A stretch of DNA of 64,000 nucleotides, from NCBI GenBank assembly GCA_900541485.1, contig UQJW01000006.1:51232-115231 (forward strand). The letters run 5' to 3'. The stretch is from an uncultured Dialister sp. Its GTDB lineage: Bacteria; Bacillota; Negativicutes; Veillonellales; Dialisteraceae. The notes beneath the pieces were generated by a model. It saw only the letters and a program-made list of their open reading frames with translations, ran no database searches and was not told the origin of the DNA. Below are positions 17,703 to 26,013 of this stretch, one piece after another; positions within the stretch are counted from its first letter, which is position 1; the number at the start of each line of letters is the position of its first letter. The translations under genes were made by a program, and so were the position numbers.

Positions 17703-18173
17703 ATGGAAACGTATGACGAAAAAGCACATGGCAAAGTTCTTTGGGTTTGTAAACGCTCAAGTGTATATACGACTGTATTATCTCTTTTATATGTAGCTTT
17801 TTTCGTCTTATTTTTTATTTATTTGTATTCTAAAGGCAAGGCAGTATCTTGTTTTGCAATCATTCCTTTTTCCTTTTCTTTGTGGCAGATTCACTGGCTG
17901 CATGAGCCGGTAGCGGTTGTTTGCGAAAGAAAACTCTTGATTCCCTGCTCTCCGTTTTTTGAAAAACAGAATATTTTGGAGTGTATCAGAGCAAAATATA
18001 TTGCCCTTGATTATTCTGAGGTGGCAGGCGTATCAGAAGACTGGAGATTCCTCTATTTGGGAGAACGAAGCTCCGGCGGAATTGTGGAAATGCCTGTTTC
18101 ATTCAGGTATGTATCCGGGGAAGATAAAAATAAACTGGAAACATGGATAGATAAGCAGCAACGGAAGGATTAA
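17703..18173 (+). CDS. Unknown two-TM protein in the floA operon
   Basis: 156 residues, not recognised. Two adjacent hydrophobic segments (about 24-44 VLSLLYVAFFVLFFIYLY and 49-66 SCFAIIPFSFSLWQIHWL) are followed by a soluble C-terminal half. There, short beta-like stretches (PVAVVCERKLLIP, KYIALDYSEVAGVSE, WRFLYLG, GGIVEMPVSF) resemble a bacterial PH-like domain of the two-TM-plus-PH type. That fold suggestion is weak. It begins one base after the preceding gene. No separate ribosome site stands out, so it may depend on coupling. Confidence 0.75.
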   Translation: METYDEKAHGKVLWVCKRSSVYTTVLSLLYVAFFVLFFIYLYSKGKAVSCFAIIPFSFSLWQIHWLHEPVAVVCERKLLIPCSPFFEKQNILECIRAKYIALDYSEVAGVSEDWRFLYLGERSSGGIVEMPVSFRYVSGEDKNKLETWIDKQQRKD

Positions 18174-18281
18174 AGTGTAAACGGAATAAGAGATTAAAAA
18201 GTTCTTACAGATAAACATTGCTTTTTTTAGAGAGCATATGATACCATACAAATAACAAAATGTTAGAACGAGGAGAAAATA

Positions 18282-18515
18282 ATGGCAACAAAAATTACTT
18301 TTACAATTGAAGAAGAGCTTGGTGATCTTTCGGTGGCTTCCAATGGTTGGAAAAAGCAACTGACATATACAAGCTGGAATGGAAGAAATCCGAAGTTTGA
18401 CCTGAGGTCATGGAGTGATGACCATAATGCAATGACAAAAGGATTGACATTGACAAAGGAAGAGATGGTCAAATTGAAGGAAATTTTAAATACAATTGAT
18501 TTTGAAAAATACTGA
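18282..18515 (+). CDS. YdbC/PC4-family single-stranded DNA-binding protein
   Basis: 77 residues. The sequence (MATKITFTIEEELGDLS, GWKKQLTYTSWNGRNPKFDLRSWS split at NP, KGLTLTKEEMVKLKEIL) matches bacterial YdbC proteins, homologues of the eukaryotic coactivator PC4. These bind single-stranded DNA as dimers through a curved beta-sheet. The conserved W-NG--PK-D-R-W pattern is intact. An ACGAGGAG ribosome site precedes the ATG, and a terminator follows. It is probably monocistronic. Its cellular role in bacteria is not well established. Confidence 0.88.
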   Translation: MATKITFTIEEELGDLSVASNGWKKQLTYTSWNGRNPKFDLRSWSDDHNAMTKGLTLTKEEMVKLKEILNTIDFEKY

Positions 18516-18528
18516 TTTTTTATAATTT

Positions 18529-18557
18529 TAAGGGCTTCCCGAACGGGAGCCTTTTCT
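18529..18557 (+). terminator. Rho-independent terminator after the YdbC-like gene
   Basis: GGCTTCCCG pairs with CGGGAGCC around a short AA loop, followed by TTTTCTCGTT. Confidence 0.85.
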
Positions 18558-18643
18558 CGTTATCAAATAATTTAGGGCATCCTCAAGTCCTATTTATACG
18601 AACCTTGATTACATACCGATTTACAGATAGACGGAGAAAAGAA

Positions 18644-19834
18644 ATGGCAGATACACTTGATATTTTTGACAGTAAAGAAAGACAAAGGCAGGCATTTTGG
18701 GTTTGTATAGCCGGTATGGCTGTTAATTTGCTTTTGGGTACGGTTAAAATATTTGCAGGCTGGCAAAGCGGATTTTTGTCTGTTATGGGGGACGGGTTTA
18801 ATAATATTACGGACATAGGAGCTGTTTTCCTTTTAATCATGACATTCTACTATGCCGCAAAACCTGCTGATCCGAGTCATCCTTTCGGCTATGGGCGTCT
18901 CGAATATATTAATTCTACAGTAATGTCTGCAGTCATTCTTTATGTAGGGATTACTCTTTTGGTAGAGTCGGCCCACAAAATCTTGTATCCGGAAGATACT
19001 TTTTTCACATTAATGACAGCAGGCATATTGATATTCGGTATCATCGGCAAGCTTTTTCTTGCATGGTGGTATAAGAGAGCGGGGGAGAAGCTGCGGTCAG
19101 ATTCATTTAAAGCTTATGGTGCAGACTCACTGTCCGATCTTTTATCTACTGCCGGTGTTTTAGTGGCAGCATGTGTTGAATATTTTACCGGATACCATAT
19201 AGACGGGATTATGGGAGTGGTTATTTCCTTTTTCATTTTATATACCGGCTACAGTATCATGAAAAATGCATTGAATTCTATTATCGGTACTACGCCTGAT
19301 TCTGAAATCTATAAGAAAGTAAAGCAGTCTATTTTGAGTTTTCCCGGAGTATATGGGGTTCATGATCTGATTCTCCATGACTACGGTCCGGAAAATCATT
19401 TTGCTACGGCGCATATAGAACTGGACAGTAAACTCAGCCTATTGGAAAGCCATGCGTTATCGGAAGCGGTCATGACAAAAATAAAATCGGATTTTAACAT
19501 ACAGGCTGTGGTTCATGCAGATCCCAAAGCGGTGTCAAATCCGAGGGAAGCGGAATATATGAGGGACGTAGAAGCAGCGATTTACCGGTCCAATCTTCCG
19601 GTTTCTTATCACGACTTCTTTGTTGTAGAAAAAAATGGAAAAATTTATATTTCTTTTGAATTGGCACTTCGCGGTGCGTGCGAAAAAAGTGATGCCGATA
19701 TTTATCAGATTATCGCAGGGGAACTGAAGAAAAGTAATCCGAATTATGAAGTTGAATTACTGGTAGACAGAAATTTCATTAGCGGAAAGGTTTATGGTAC
19801 TTCTGCAACGGGAAATCTTTTTGAAGATAAATAA
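18644..19834 (+). CDS. Cation diffusion facilitator (CDF) family metal exporter
   Basis: 396 residues: six predicted membrane segments up to about residue 210, then a cytoplasmic metal-sensing domain and a further C-terminal extension. CDF motifs are VMGDGFNNITDIGAV (TM2), HPFGYGRLEYI and AYGADSLSDLLSTAGVL (TM5). The metal quartet reads N-x-x-x-D in TM2 and D-x-x-x-D in TM5. That N/D/D/D set is reported for manganese exporters of the MntE type, whereas zinc exporters have His. Mn(II) efflux is therefore the best guess. ATG 18644 follows GGAGAAAAG; a TTG at 18605 is in frame but lacks an SD. Confidence 0.9.
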   Translation: MADTLDIFDSKERQRQAFWVCIAGMAVNLLLGTVKIFAGWQSGFLSVMGDGFNNITDIGAVFLLIMTFYYAAKPADPSHPFGYGRLEYINSTVMSAVILYVGITLLVESAHKILYPEDTFFTLMTAGILIFGIIGKLFLAWWYKRAGEKLRSDSFKAYGADSLSDLLSTAGVLVAACVEYFTGYHIDGIMGVVISFFILYTGYSIMKNALNSIIGTTPDSEIYKKVKQSILSFPGVYGVHDLILHDYGPENHFATAHIELDSKLSLLESHALSEAVMTKIKSDFNIQAVVHADPKAVSNPREAEYMRDVEAAIYRSNLPVSYHDFFVVEKNGKIYISFELALRGACEKSDADIYQIIAGELKKSNPNYEVELLVDRNFISGKVYGTSATGNLFEDK

Positions 19835-19979
19835 GTGAAAAAATTCATTTTGAAGTTCAGTTTTTACATATAAAATGCATGGAAAAGACGTAAATATTTT
19901 TAATGTGGTAAAATATTTATGAATATGCGTTTTATTATAAACATGCGGCATCGAATTTGTTCAACAGATGAGGGCTATG

Positions 19980-20726
19980 ATGAATAAAAAATGGATTATA
20001 TCGGGTTTGGCAAGTGCTGTTTTTCTGTGTTATTCATCTCCGGTATCGGCGGATTATATGTTTGGCGATTCGGGAGAGACAGTAAAAACAATACAAAGAA
20101 AGCTGACACAGTCGGGCTGTCTTGTCCGGGCGGATGGAAAATATAATGAGGCTACTGTAAACGCTGTAAAAAAATTCCAGCAAAAACACAATCTTGCTGT
20201 AGACGGGGTGGTAGGGCCGGTTACATATCGGGCGCTTACGGGGAAAAATTTAAAAAATCATCCGAGAAAGACAAATAAAACAAAGGCGCCGGCAAAAGAA
20301 ACATACGGTATAGGACTCAATCATAAAACTGTACATTGGCGTCCCCCGGGAAAAATGACAAGCCGGGTTAAGTCTATCGTAGATGAAGCGAAAAAGTTAG
20401 TTGGTGTGCCTTACCATTTTGGAGGGACTACGCCTAAGGGATTTGATTGCTCCGGATTTATTCAGTATGTTTTTCACAAAAAGGGAATTATTTTGCCTCG
20501 TGGGGCCGATGAGCAATATGGCAGAGGTAAAAAGATAGGTGTGAACTTCCTGGAGCCGGGAGATCTCGTGTTTTTTAATACCTATGAAGCCGGAGTATCC
20601 CATTCGGGATTGTATCTGGGGGATGGATATTTTATAAGTGCCACAAGCAGTAGCGGTGTGGCGGTGACGACAATGAAAGACGGATATTGGCATGACCGGT
20701 ATATAGGAGCCAAAAGGGTACTTTGA
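19980..20726 (+). CDS. Exported NlpC/P60 peptidoglycan endopeptidase with PG-binding domain
   Basis: 248 residues. A signal peptide (MNKKWIISGLASAVFL to VSA) is followed by a PG_binding_1 domain (about 27-90: GDSGETVKTIQRKLTQSG, VDGVVGPVTYRAL), a basic linker, and an NlpC/P60 catalytic domain. That domain has the Cys in GFDCSGFIQYV (about residue 157) and the His in SHSGLYLG (about 208). It would cut peptide stems in the cell wall. Three starts (ATG 19968, 19977, 19980) are close together; 19980 best fits the AGGG spacing. It stands alone with its own terminator. Confidence 0.93.
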   Translation: MNKKWIISGLASAVFLCYSSPVSADYMFGDSGETVKTIQRKLTQSGCLVRADGKYNEATVNAVKKFQQKHNLAVDGVVGPVTYRALTGKNLKNHPRKTNKTKAPAKETYGIGLNHKTVHWRPPGKMTSRVKSIVDEAKKLVGVPYHFGGTTPKGFDCSGFIQYVFHKKGIILPRGADEQYGRGKKIGVNFLEPGDLVFFNTYEAGVSHSGLYLGDGYFISATSSSGVAVTTMKDGYWHDRYIGAKRVL

Positions 20727-20763
20727 AATAAATGGGGGCTGACATCCTCCATTTATTTTTATA
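20724..20763 (+). terminator. Rho-independent terminator after the NlpC/P60 gene
   Basis: AAATAAATGGGGG pairs with CCTCCATTTATTT, followed by TTTAT. The stem begins just inside the stop codon region. Confidence 0.88.
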
Positions 20764-20984
20764 TTACAAACGAGATTTATCCGTGAGAATCGGCTTGATA
20801 TAAATGAAAGTATATTCGCGGATAAAAAATTCCGAAAGCGATTTAAACAGCGGAAATAAATGATGAAATCATTATTTACTGGAACTCTTGCTGAAGCAAA
20901 ATAAAGAAAAGTAATAAATATTCATGACTGCAATCGTTCATCGCAAGGTTAGATAAACAGAGATGTTTTAAGTAATGACTATGT
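20764..20984. other. Intergenic stretch before alaS; no T-box seen
   Basis: I find no gene and no T-box motif (no TGGNACC) although a tRNA synthetase follows. A hairpin AAATAAATGAT-GAA-ATCATTATTT (about 20856-20879) is present, without a T run. Confidence 0.5.
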
Positions 20985-21013
20985 TTGCATGACCATGACA
21001 ACTCATATATAAT
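20985..21013 (+). promoter_or_regulatory. alaS promoter
   Basis: -35 TTGCAT (20985-20990), 17 bp spacer, -10 TATAAT (21008-21013), 39 bp before the alaS ATG. Confidence 0.75.
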
Positions 21014-21052
21014 AATTGAATACAATGAAAACATATCCTAAGGGGGCACACG

Positions 21053-23665
21053 ATGAAAGGCAATGATATACGTGAGGCATATTTGTCTTTTTTTGAAACA
21101 AAGAAAGGGCATTTGAGGCTGAAGAGTTTTCCTCTTATTCCTAAAAATGACCCGAGCTTACTTTTAATTGGTGCAGGAATGGCACCTTTAAAACCGTACT
21201 TTACGGGAAAGGTAGAGCCACCCAGTCACAGACTTACAACAAGCCAGAAGTGTATTCGTACCGGCGATATAGAAAATGTAGGTCACACGGCAAGACATCA
21301 TACATTTTTTGAAATGCTCGGAAACTTTTCTTTTGGAGATTACTTTAAGAAAGAGGCAATTTCCTGGGCTTGGGAATTTTTGACAGAAGTGATTAAATTG
21401 GATAAAAATCGTTTATATGTGACGATTTATCCTGATGACAAAGAAGCATTTGAATATTGGCACACCATGATCGGTCTTCCTGAAAACCATATTTATCCTT
21501 TGGAAGATAATTTTTGGGAAATTGGGGAAGGGCCTTGCGGTCCGGACTCTGAAATATTCTATGACCAGGGTGAAGAATTCGGTACGGATCCTGAAAATCA
21601 GATGGGCGGGGACGGAGACCGTTTCCTGGAAATCTGGAATCTCGTATTCAGCCAGTTTGATCGGCAAAAGGACGGGTCTTATTTGCCGCTGGCGAAAAAG
21701 AATATAGATACAGGTGCAGGCTTGGAAAGACTTTCAGCAGTTTTGCAGGGGAAGAAAAATAATTTTGAAACGGACTTATTTTATCCGATTATTGAAGAAG
21801 CATCCCGTTTATCAGGGGTTCTTTATGGTAAAAATGATGAAAGTGATGTGGCCTTGAAGGTCATTTCCGATCATGCACGGGCTATTACCAACCTGATTGC
21901 TGACGGAATTCTCCCATCAAATGAAGGCCGGGGATATGTATTAAGGCGTATTCTTCGCCGGGCAGCCCGGTATGGAAAACTGCTCGGTATTGAAGGTGCA
22001 TTCATGGGCCGGATGATTGATGTCGTTGTAGATATGATGAAACCTGCCTACCCTGAACTTCTTGAAAAACAGGCATTTATTAAAAAAGTAGCAAGTGTAG
22101 AAGAAGAAAGATTCCATACCACATTAAATGCAGGAACCGATCTTCTCTATGAAATGATAGAAGGATTGCAAAAAAAGAAAGAAAATGTTTTGGCCGGAGA
22201 GCAGGTATTTAAGCTGTATGATACATATGGCTTCCCTTGGGAATTGACGGAAGAAATTGCTAAAGAAGAGGGGCTTACCATTGATCAGCAGGGATTTGAA
22301 AAATCAATGGCGGAACAAAAAGAAAGAGCCCGCGCAGCCAGAGCAAAAGTGTCTGCAAAGGTGGCAACTCCGGATACCACCAAGCTTGATGCTAAATCAC
22401 TGACAGTTAACGATACAGACGGGAAAACAGAAATTCTGCTTCTCGGAAAAGAAGGTGTGCAAGTCAAATCCGCTGCCGATGGAGAAGATATAACTGTTAT
22501 TATGAAGAACAATCCGTTCCATGCAGAAGGCGGCGGACAGATTGGAGATACAGGCAGAATCATCGGAGACAGCGGAATTATTTCCGTAAGTGATACCAAA
22601 AAGCTTCCCGATGGTATTGTGTATTGTATCGGAACTGTGACAGAAGGTGTTATTTCTGAAGGCGAAACGGCTGATGTCATAGTGGACAGAGAACGACGGG
22701 AAGATATTGCAAGAAATCATACGGGCACACATCTGCTGCAGGCAGCCTTACGCCGTGTGTTGGGGCCGCAGGTTAATCAGGCAGGTTCATTAGTTCTGCC
22801 GGATAAGCTTCGTTTTGACTTCACTTGGCCTGAAGCACTGACAACCAAGCAATTGGCAGAGGTAGAGCAGTTGGTGAATGAACAGATTTGGAAAGCGACT
22901 TCCCTGGAAATATGCGAAATGCCTATCGCAGAAGCCAAAGAGAAAGGAGCAATGGCTCTTTTTGGAGAGAAATACGGGGACATCGTCCGTGTTGTCGGAA
23001 TTAAAGATTTCAGCATGGAGCTTTGCGGAGGTTCGCATGTAGTCAATACGGGAGAAATCGGTTCTTTCCGTATTACCGGTGAAGGCGGAATCGGTTCCGG
23101 TATTCGAAGGATTGAAGCAATAACGGGGAAGGCAGCCTATGAGGCGATGAAAGCCGACCGGGATTTGATTCATGAAATGGCATTGCGTCTGAAATCCAAG
23201 ATAGAAGAAATTCCTGAAAAAATGGAAAAAAATTTATCTGCATTAAAAGAAGCCGAAAGGACTATTGAAAAATTAAAGAACCAGCACACCAAAGATGCAA
23301 TGGATGATTTATTGAAAAACGTGCAGGAGAAAAACGGGGTTTCTTTCTTCGGAGCCGTTGTATCGGCAGAAAATATGGATGAGCTCAGAAAAGTGGCAGA
23401 TATAGTTAAAAGTAAATTGCCGGGAGGTGCATTTATTTTAGGAGCTTCTGCCGGCGGTAAAGTCAATCTTGTGGGCATGGCAGCCGATGAAGCTGTAAAA
23501 GCAGGTGTTCATATGGGTAAAGTAGTTTCGGCAGCTGCCAAAATTTGTGGCGGCGGCGGTGGCGGAAAGCCTAATGTTGCCCAGGCCGGCGGTAAAGATG
23601 TTTCTAAATTACAAGAGGCTGTTGATGAAGGCGTGGCAGTAATTTCATCATTTCTGAAAGGATAA
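21053..23665 (+). CDS. alaS: Alanyl-tRNA synthetase
   Basis: 870 residues, full length. It charges tRNA-Ala and edits mischarged serine and glycine. The aminoacylation core is at the N-terminus (MKGNDIREAYLSFFETKKGH, TTSQKCIRTGDIENVG, HHTFFEMLGNFSFGDYFK). The editing domain zinc motif is HTGTHLLQAALRRV with LCGGSHV downstream, and the C-Ala domain ends with CGGGGGGKPNVAQAGGK. An AAGGGGG ribosome site precedes the ATG. It heads the conserved alaS-ireB-ruvX-DUF1292 block. Confidence 0.98.
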   Translation: MKGNDIREAYLSFFETKKGHLRLKSFPLIPKNDPSLLLIGAGMAPLKPYFTGKVEPPSHRLTTSQKCIRTGDIENVGHTARHHTFFEMLGNFSFGDYFKKEAISWAWEFLTEVIKLDKNRLYVTIYPDDKEAFEYWHTMIGLPENHIYPLEDNFWEIGEGPCGPDSEIFYDQGEEFGTDPENQMGGDGDRFLEIWNLVFSQFDRQKDGSYLPLAKKNIDTGAGLERLSAVLQGKKNNFETDLFYPIIEEASRLSGVLYGKNDESDVALKVISDHARAITNLIADGILPSNEGRGYVLRRILRRAARYGKLLGIEGAFMGRMIDVVVDMMKPAYPELLEKQAFIKKVASVEEERFHTTLNAGTDLLYEMIEGLQKKKENVLAGEQVFKLYDTYGFPWELTEEIAKEEGLTIDQQGFEKSMAEQKERARAARAKVSAKVATPDTTKLDAKSLTVNDTDGKTEILLLGKEGVQVKSAADGEDITVIMKNNPFHAEGGGQIGDTGRIIGDSGIISVSDTKKLPDGIVYCIGTVTEGVISEGETADVIVDRERREDIARNHTGTHLLQAALRRVLGPQVNQAGSLVLPDKLRFDFTWPEALTTKQLAEVEQLVNEQIWKATSLEICEMPIAEAKEKGAMALFGEKYGDIVRVVGIKDFSMELCGGSHVVNTGEIGSFRITGEGGIGSGIRRIEAITGKAAYEAMKADRDLIHEMALRLKSKIEEIPEKMEKNLSALKEAERTIEKLKNQHTKDAMDDLLKNVQEKNGVSFFGAVVSAENMDELRKVADIVKSKLPGGAFILGASAGGKVNLVGMAADEAVKAGVHMGKVVSAAAKICGGGGGGKPNVAQAGGKDVSKLQEAVDEGVAVISSFLKG

Positions 23666-23679
23666 AGGAGGAAATCACT

Positions 23680-23946
23680 ATGTCAGTTTCAGATGAAACG
23701 ATTTTATTTAATCGTGGTGCTGATGAGGGGGAAAATACCCGGGCAGCCATGATACTGAATGAAGTATACGGTGCATTAAAGGAAGCCGGGCATAATCCTA
23801 CAGTACAGCTTGTAGGCTATCTTGTTTCCGGAGAACCTACCTATATTACCAGCAAACATGAAGCACGCAAACTGGTTTCCGGTATAGAACGGGATGAATT
23901 GGTAGAAGAGTTGGTTCGCTTTTATGTAAAGCATAAGGGGCTTTAA
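23680..23946 (+). CDS. ireB: IreB family regulatory phosphoprotein (UPF0297)
   Basis: 88 residues. The N-terminus [10 protein letters not shown], the central [20 protein letters not shown] (cut here at 20) and SKHEARKLV are diagnostic of IreB/YrzL. In Enterococcus IreB is a small substrate of the Ser/Thr kinase IreK, phosphorylated near the N-terminus at Thr4 and Thr7. Here those positions are Ser4 and Thr7, so phosphorylation remains possible. It lies 15 bp after alaS behind AAAGGAGG and 2 bp before ruvX. A PASTA kinase is not in this window. Confidence 0.95.
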   Translation: MSVSDETILFNRGADEGENTRAAMILNEVYGALKEAGHNPTVQLVGYLVSGEPTYITSKHEARKLVSGIERDELVEELVRFYVKHKGL

Positions 23947-23947
23947 T

Positions 23948-24376
23948 ATGCGGATTATGGGTCTGGACGTAGGTTCACAAACGATTGGTGTTGCCGTGAG
24001 CGATTTATTCGGGTGGACTGCCCAGGGACTGGAAACGATTCGTCATACAACGAGAGAAAAGGATTTTATTCGTCTTCGTGAACTGACTGATGAATATAAA
24101 GTGGAAGAGTTCGTTATCGGAATGCCTCTCAACATGAACGGAACTAAAGGCATGCGGGCAGAAAGAACGGAAGAATTTGCTGTTGAACTGGCCGCCGCTT
24201 TTCCTGATATTCCTTATCATTTTTGGGATGAGCGGCTTACAACGGTCATGGCAGAAAAACAATTAATTGCTGCTGACGTGAGCCGTAAAAAAAGAAAAAA
24301 AGTAATTGATAAAATGGCGGCAGTAGCTATTTTACAAGGATATTTACAGCATTTGGCATTAAAAAGCAAAGGATAA
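23948..24376 (+). CDS. ruvX: Putative pre-16S rRNA nuclease / YqgF-RuvX family
   Basis: 142 residues of the RNase H-like YqgF fold. Visible motifs are the catalytic Asp in [35 protein letters not shown], the [11 protein letters not shown] glutamate region, and [13 protein letters not shown] with its Asp near the C-terminus. YqgF proteins mature the 5' end of 16S rRNA; an older name is Holliday junction resolvase. It is translationally close to ireB (2 bp gap) and to the DUF1292 gene (5 bp gap). Confidence 0.95.
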   Translation: MRIMGLDVGSQTIGVAVSDLFGWTAQGLETIRHTTREKDFIRLRELTDEYKVEEFVIGMPLNMNGTKGMRAERTEEFAVELAAAFPDIPYHFWDERLTTVMAEKQLIAADVSRKKRKKVIDKMAAVAILQGYLQHLALKSKG

Positions 24377-24380
24377 TACA

Positions 24381-24641
24381 ATGAGTGAACAGGAAGAACC
24401 GATTATCATTATAGTGACCGGACCGGATGGAGAAGAAAGGGAATACGTCCAAGATATTATTATTCCTTTTTCAGGGAAAAAATTTGCAGTTCTTGTGGCG
24501 ATTCCACAGACGGAAGAAGAACAATCTGATCCGGAAATTATTTTGGCAAGAATAGAAACCGATGAATCGGGAGAAGCGGAATATGTACCGCCTACTGATG
24601 AAGAATATGATGCTGTGGCATCTATCTATAATGAAATGTAA
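24381..24641 (+). CDS. DUF1292 (UPF0473) acidic protein
   Basis: 86 residues, strongly acidic. The pattern IIIIVTGPDGEEREY, then FAVLVAIPQTEEEQS and EYVPPTDEEYDAVASIYNEM matches the DUF1292/YrzB family, which almost always follows ruvX in Firmicutes. Function is unknown; the conserved neighbourhood is the main clue. It ends the alaS operon and a terminator follows. Confidence 0.93.
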   Translation: MSEQEEPIIIIVTGPDGEEREYVQDIIIPFSGKKFAVLVAIPQTEEEQSDPEIILARIETDESGEAEYVPPTDEEYDAVASIYNEM

Positions 24642-24651
24642 GTCATAACAA

Positions 24652-24693
24652 ACAGCGTAGCCTGATGAGAAAACAGGTTACGCTTATTTTTTG
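24652..24693 (+). terminator. Rho-independent terminator of the alaS-ireB-ruvX operon
   Basis: AGCGTAGCCTG pairs with CAGGTTACGCT (one G-U pair), followed by TATTTTTTG. Confidence 0.9.
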
Positions 24694-24750
24694 TCTGAAT
24701 ATAGGGAAATTATGATAAAATAAATAATAATTATCCGTTTAGGAGGAAAT

Positions 24751-26013
24751 ATGGGAAAACATTTTTCTTTTATCCATTGTGCGGATCTTCATTTAGGAGA
24801 ACCCTTTGCCGGGTTGTCAAGAGGAGATGCGGGGCCATGGACAGAAGCAATATATCAAGCAACCTTCAAGGCTTTTGCCAATGTAATTGACGCGGCCATA
24901 AATTATAGAGCAGATGCCGTTTTGATTTCCGGAGATGTGTATAATAGTGAAAATCACAGTCTGGCAGCACAAATGGCATTTGCCAGAGAACTCTATCGGG
25001 CAGCCCAGGAGGGCATAGAAGTATTTCTTGTCCATGGTAACCATGATCCTGATGAAGCGTGGCGGGCAGATGTTCCTTTGCCGCCGACTGTACATATTTT
25101 TTCCTCAACAGAAGTAGAATGTATTCCTTTGACTGTACAGGGGGAACGGGTGGCAGATGTTTATGGAATCAGCTATAAAACACGGCATGTAACACAAAAT
25201 CTTGCCAAGCAGTTCAAAAAAGAAAGAGATGTATTTTCCATCGGTATGCTCCATACGGAATTAGGTGTTGCAGGAAGTCCTTATGCGCCTTGTACCGTAG
25301 AAGACTTGAGAAATACAGGTATGGATTATTGGGCTTTAGGACATGTACATACCAGAAAAACACCATCTATGAGACCGTACATCGTTTATCCCGGAAATAC
25401 TCAGGGACTAGATCGCAGTGAGGCGGGGGAAAAAGGCTGTTATCTTGTTGATGTCGGAGCATATGGAACCGTTACTCTGAAATTTATTGCAACCGATGTT
25501 ATCCGCTGGGCCGATATGAAAGTTGATATCACACCGTTCCAAAATCCGGAGGAGTTGATACAGGAAATAGTGAAACAAAGGGTGGCACTTAAGGAAAAGA
25601 CGGGGCGGCCCAATATTGTGCGCCTGGTACTTCACGGAAGAGGACCGTTGCAGAAAGCAATCAGTTCACCGGAAGGGCAGTCTTATATCCTGCAAACTTT
25701 GAATGATAAGGAGAAATTCCATCATTTATTCAATTATTTTTCTGAAATTATTGATGAGACGCAAGCGGAGATTAATTTAAAAGAACGCAGGCAATTACCC
25801 GATGTTTTAGGAAATTACCTTTCCTCCTTTGATTTAATCGGTAATCTTCCCAAGGAAAAGCAAATAGAAAAGCTCAGACAAATTGTAAAGGAACGACAGG
25901 AAACCGGAAAATTCAGTGAATTAACGGATTTTGTATCTGATGATATTTTGCTCCGGGCATTTGAGAAAGCCGAGTACGAGGGAGTCCGGCTTTTATCGGA
26001 GGATGAAGAATGA
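24751..26013 (+). CDS. SbcD-like metallophosphoesterase (YhaO family DNA exonuclease subunit)
   Basis: 420 residues. The calcineurin-like phosphoesterase motifs come in order: ADLHLGEPF, LISGDVYNSENHS, VHGNHDPD, and LGHVHTR, giving a two-metal nuclease site. Length and partner fit YhaO, the Mre11/SbcD relative in Firmicutes. It overlaps by 4 bp with a large coiled-coil ATPase, so the two products very probably form an SbcCD/Rad50-Mre11-like complex that processes DNA ends. AGGAGG precedes the ATG at good spacing. Confidence 0.92.
   Translation: MGKHFSFIHCADLHLGEPFAGLSRGDAGPWTEAIYQATFKAFANVIDAAINYRADAVLISGDVYNSENHSLAAQMAFARELYRAAQEGIEVFLVHGNHDPDEAWRADVPLPPTVHIFSSTEVECIPLTVQGERVADVYGISYKTRHVTQNLAKQFKKERDVFSIGMLHTELGVAGSPYAPCTVEDLRNTGMDYWALGHVHTRKTPSMRPYIVYPGNTQGLDRSEAGEKGCYLVDVGAYGTVTLKFIATDVIRWADMKVDITPFQNPEELIQEIVKQRVALKEKTGRPNIVRLVLHGRGPLQKAISSPEGQSYILQTLNDKEKFHHLFNYFSEIIDETQAEINLKERRQLPDVLGNYLSSFDLIGNLPKEKQIEKLRQIVKERQETGKFSELTDFVSDDILLRAFEKAEYEGVRLLSEDEE

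Noticed and set aside
20764..21052. Possible T-box before alaS
   Set aside because: No TGGNACC-type T-box sequence or terminator/antiterminator pair could be found, only a promoter and a plain hairpin.
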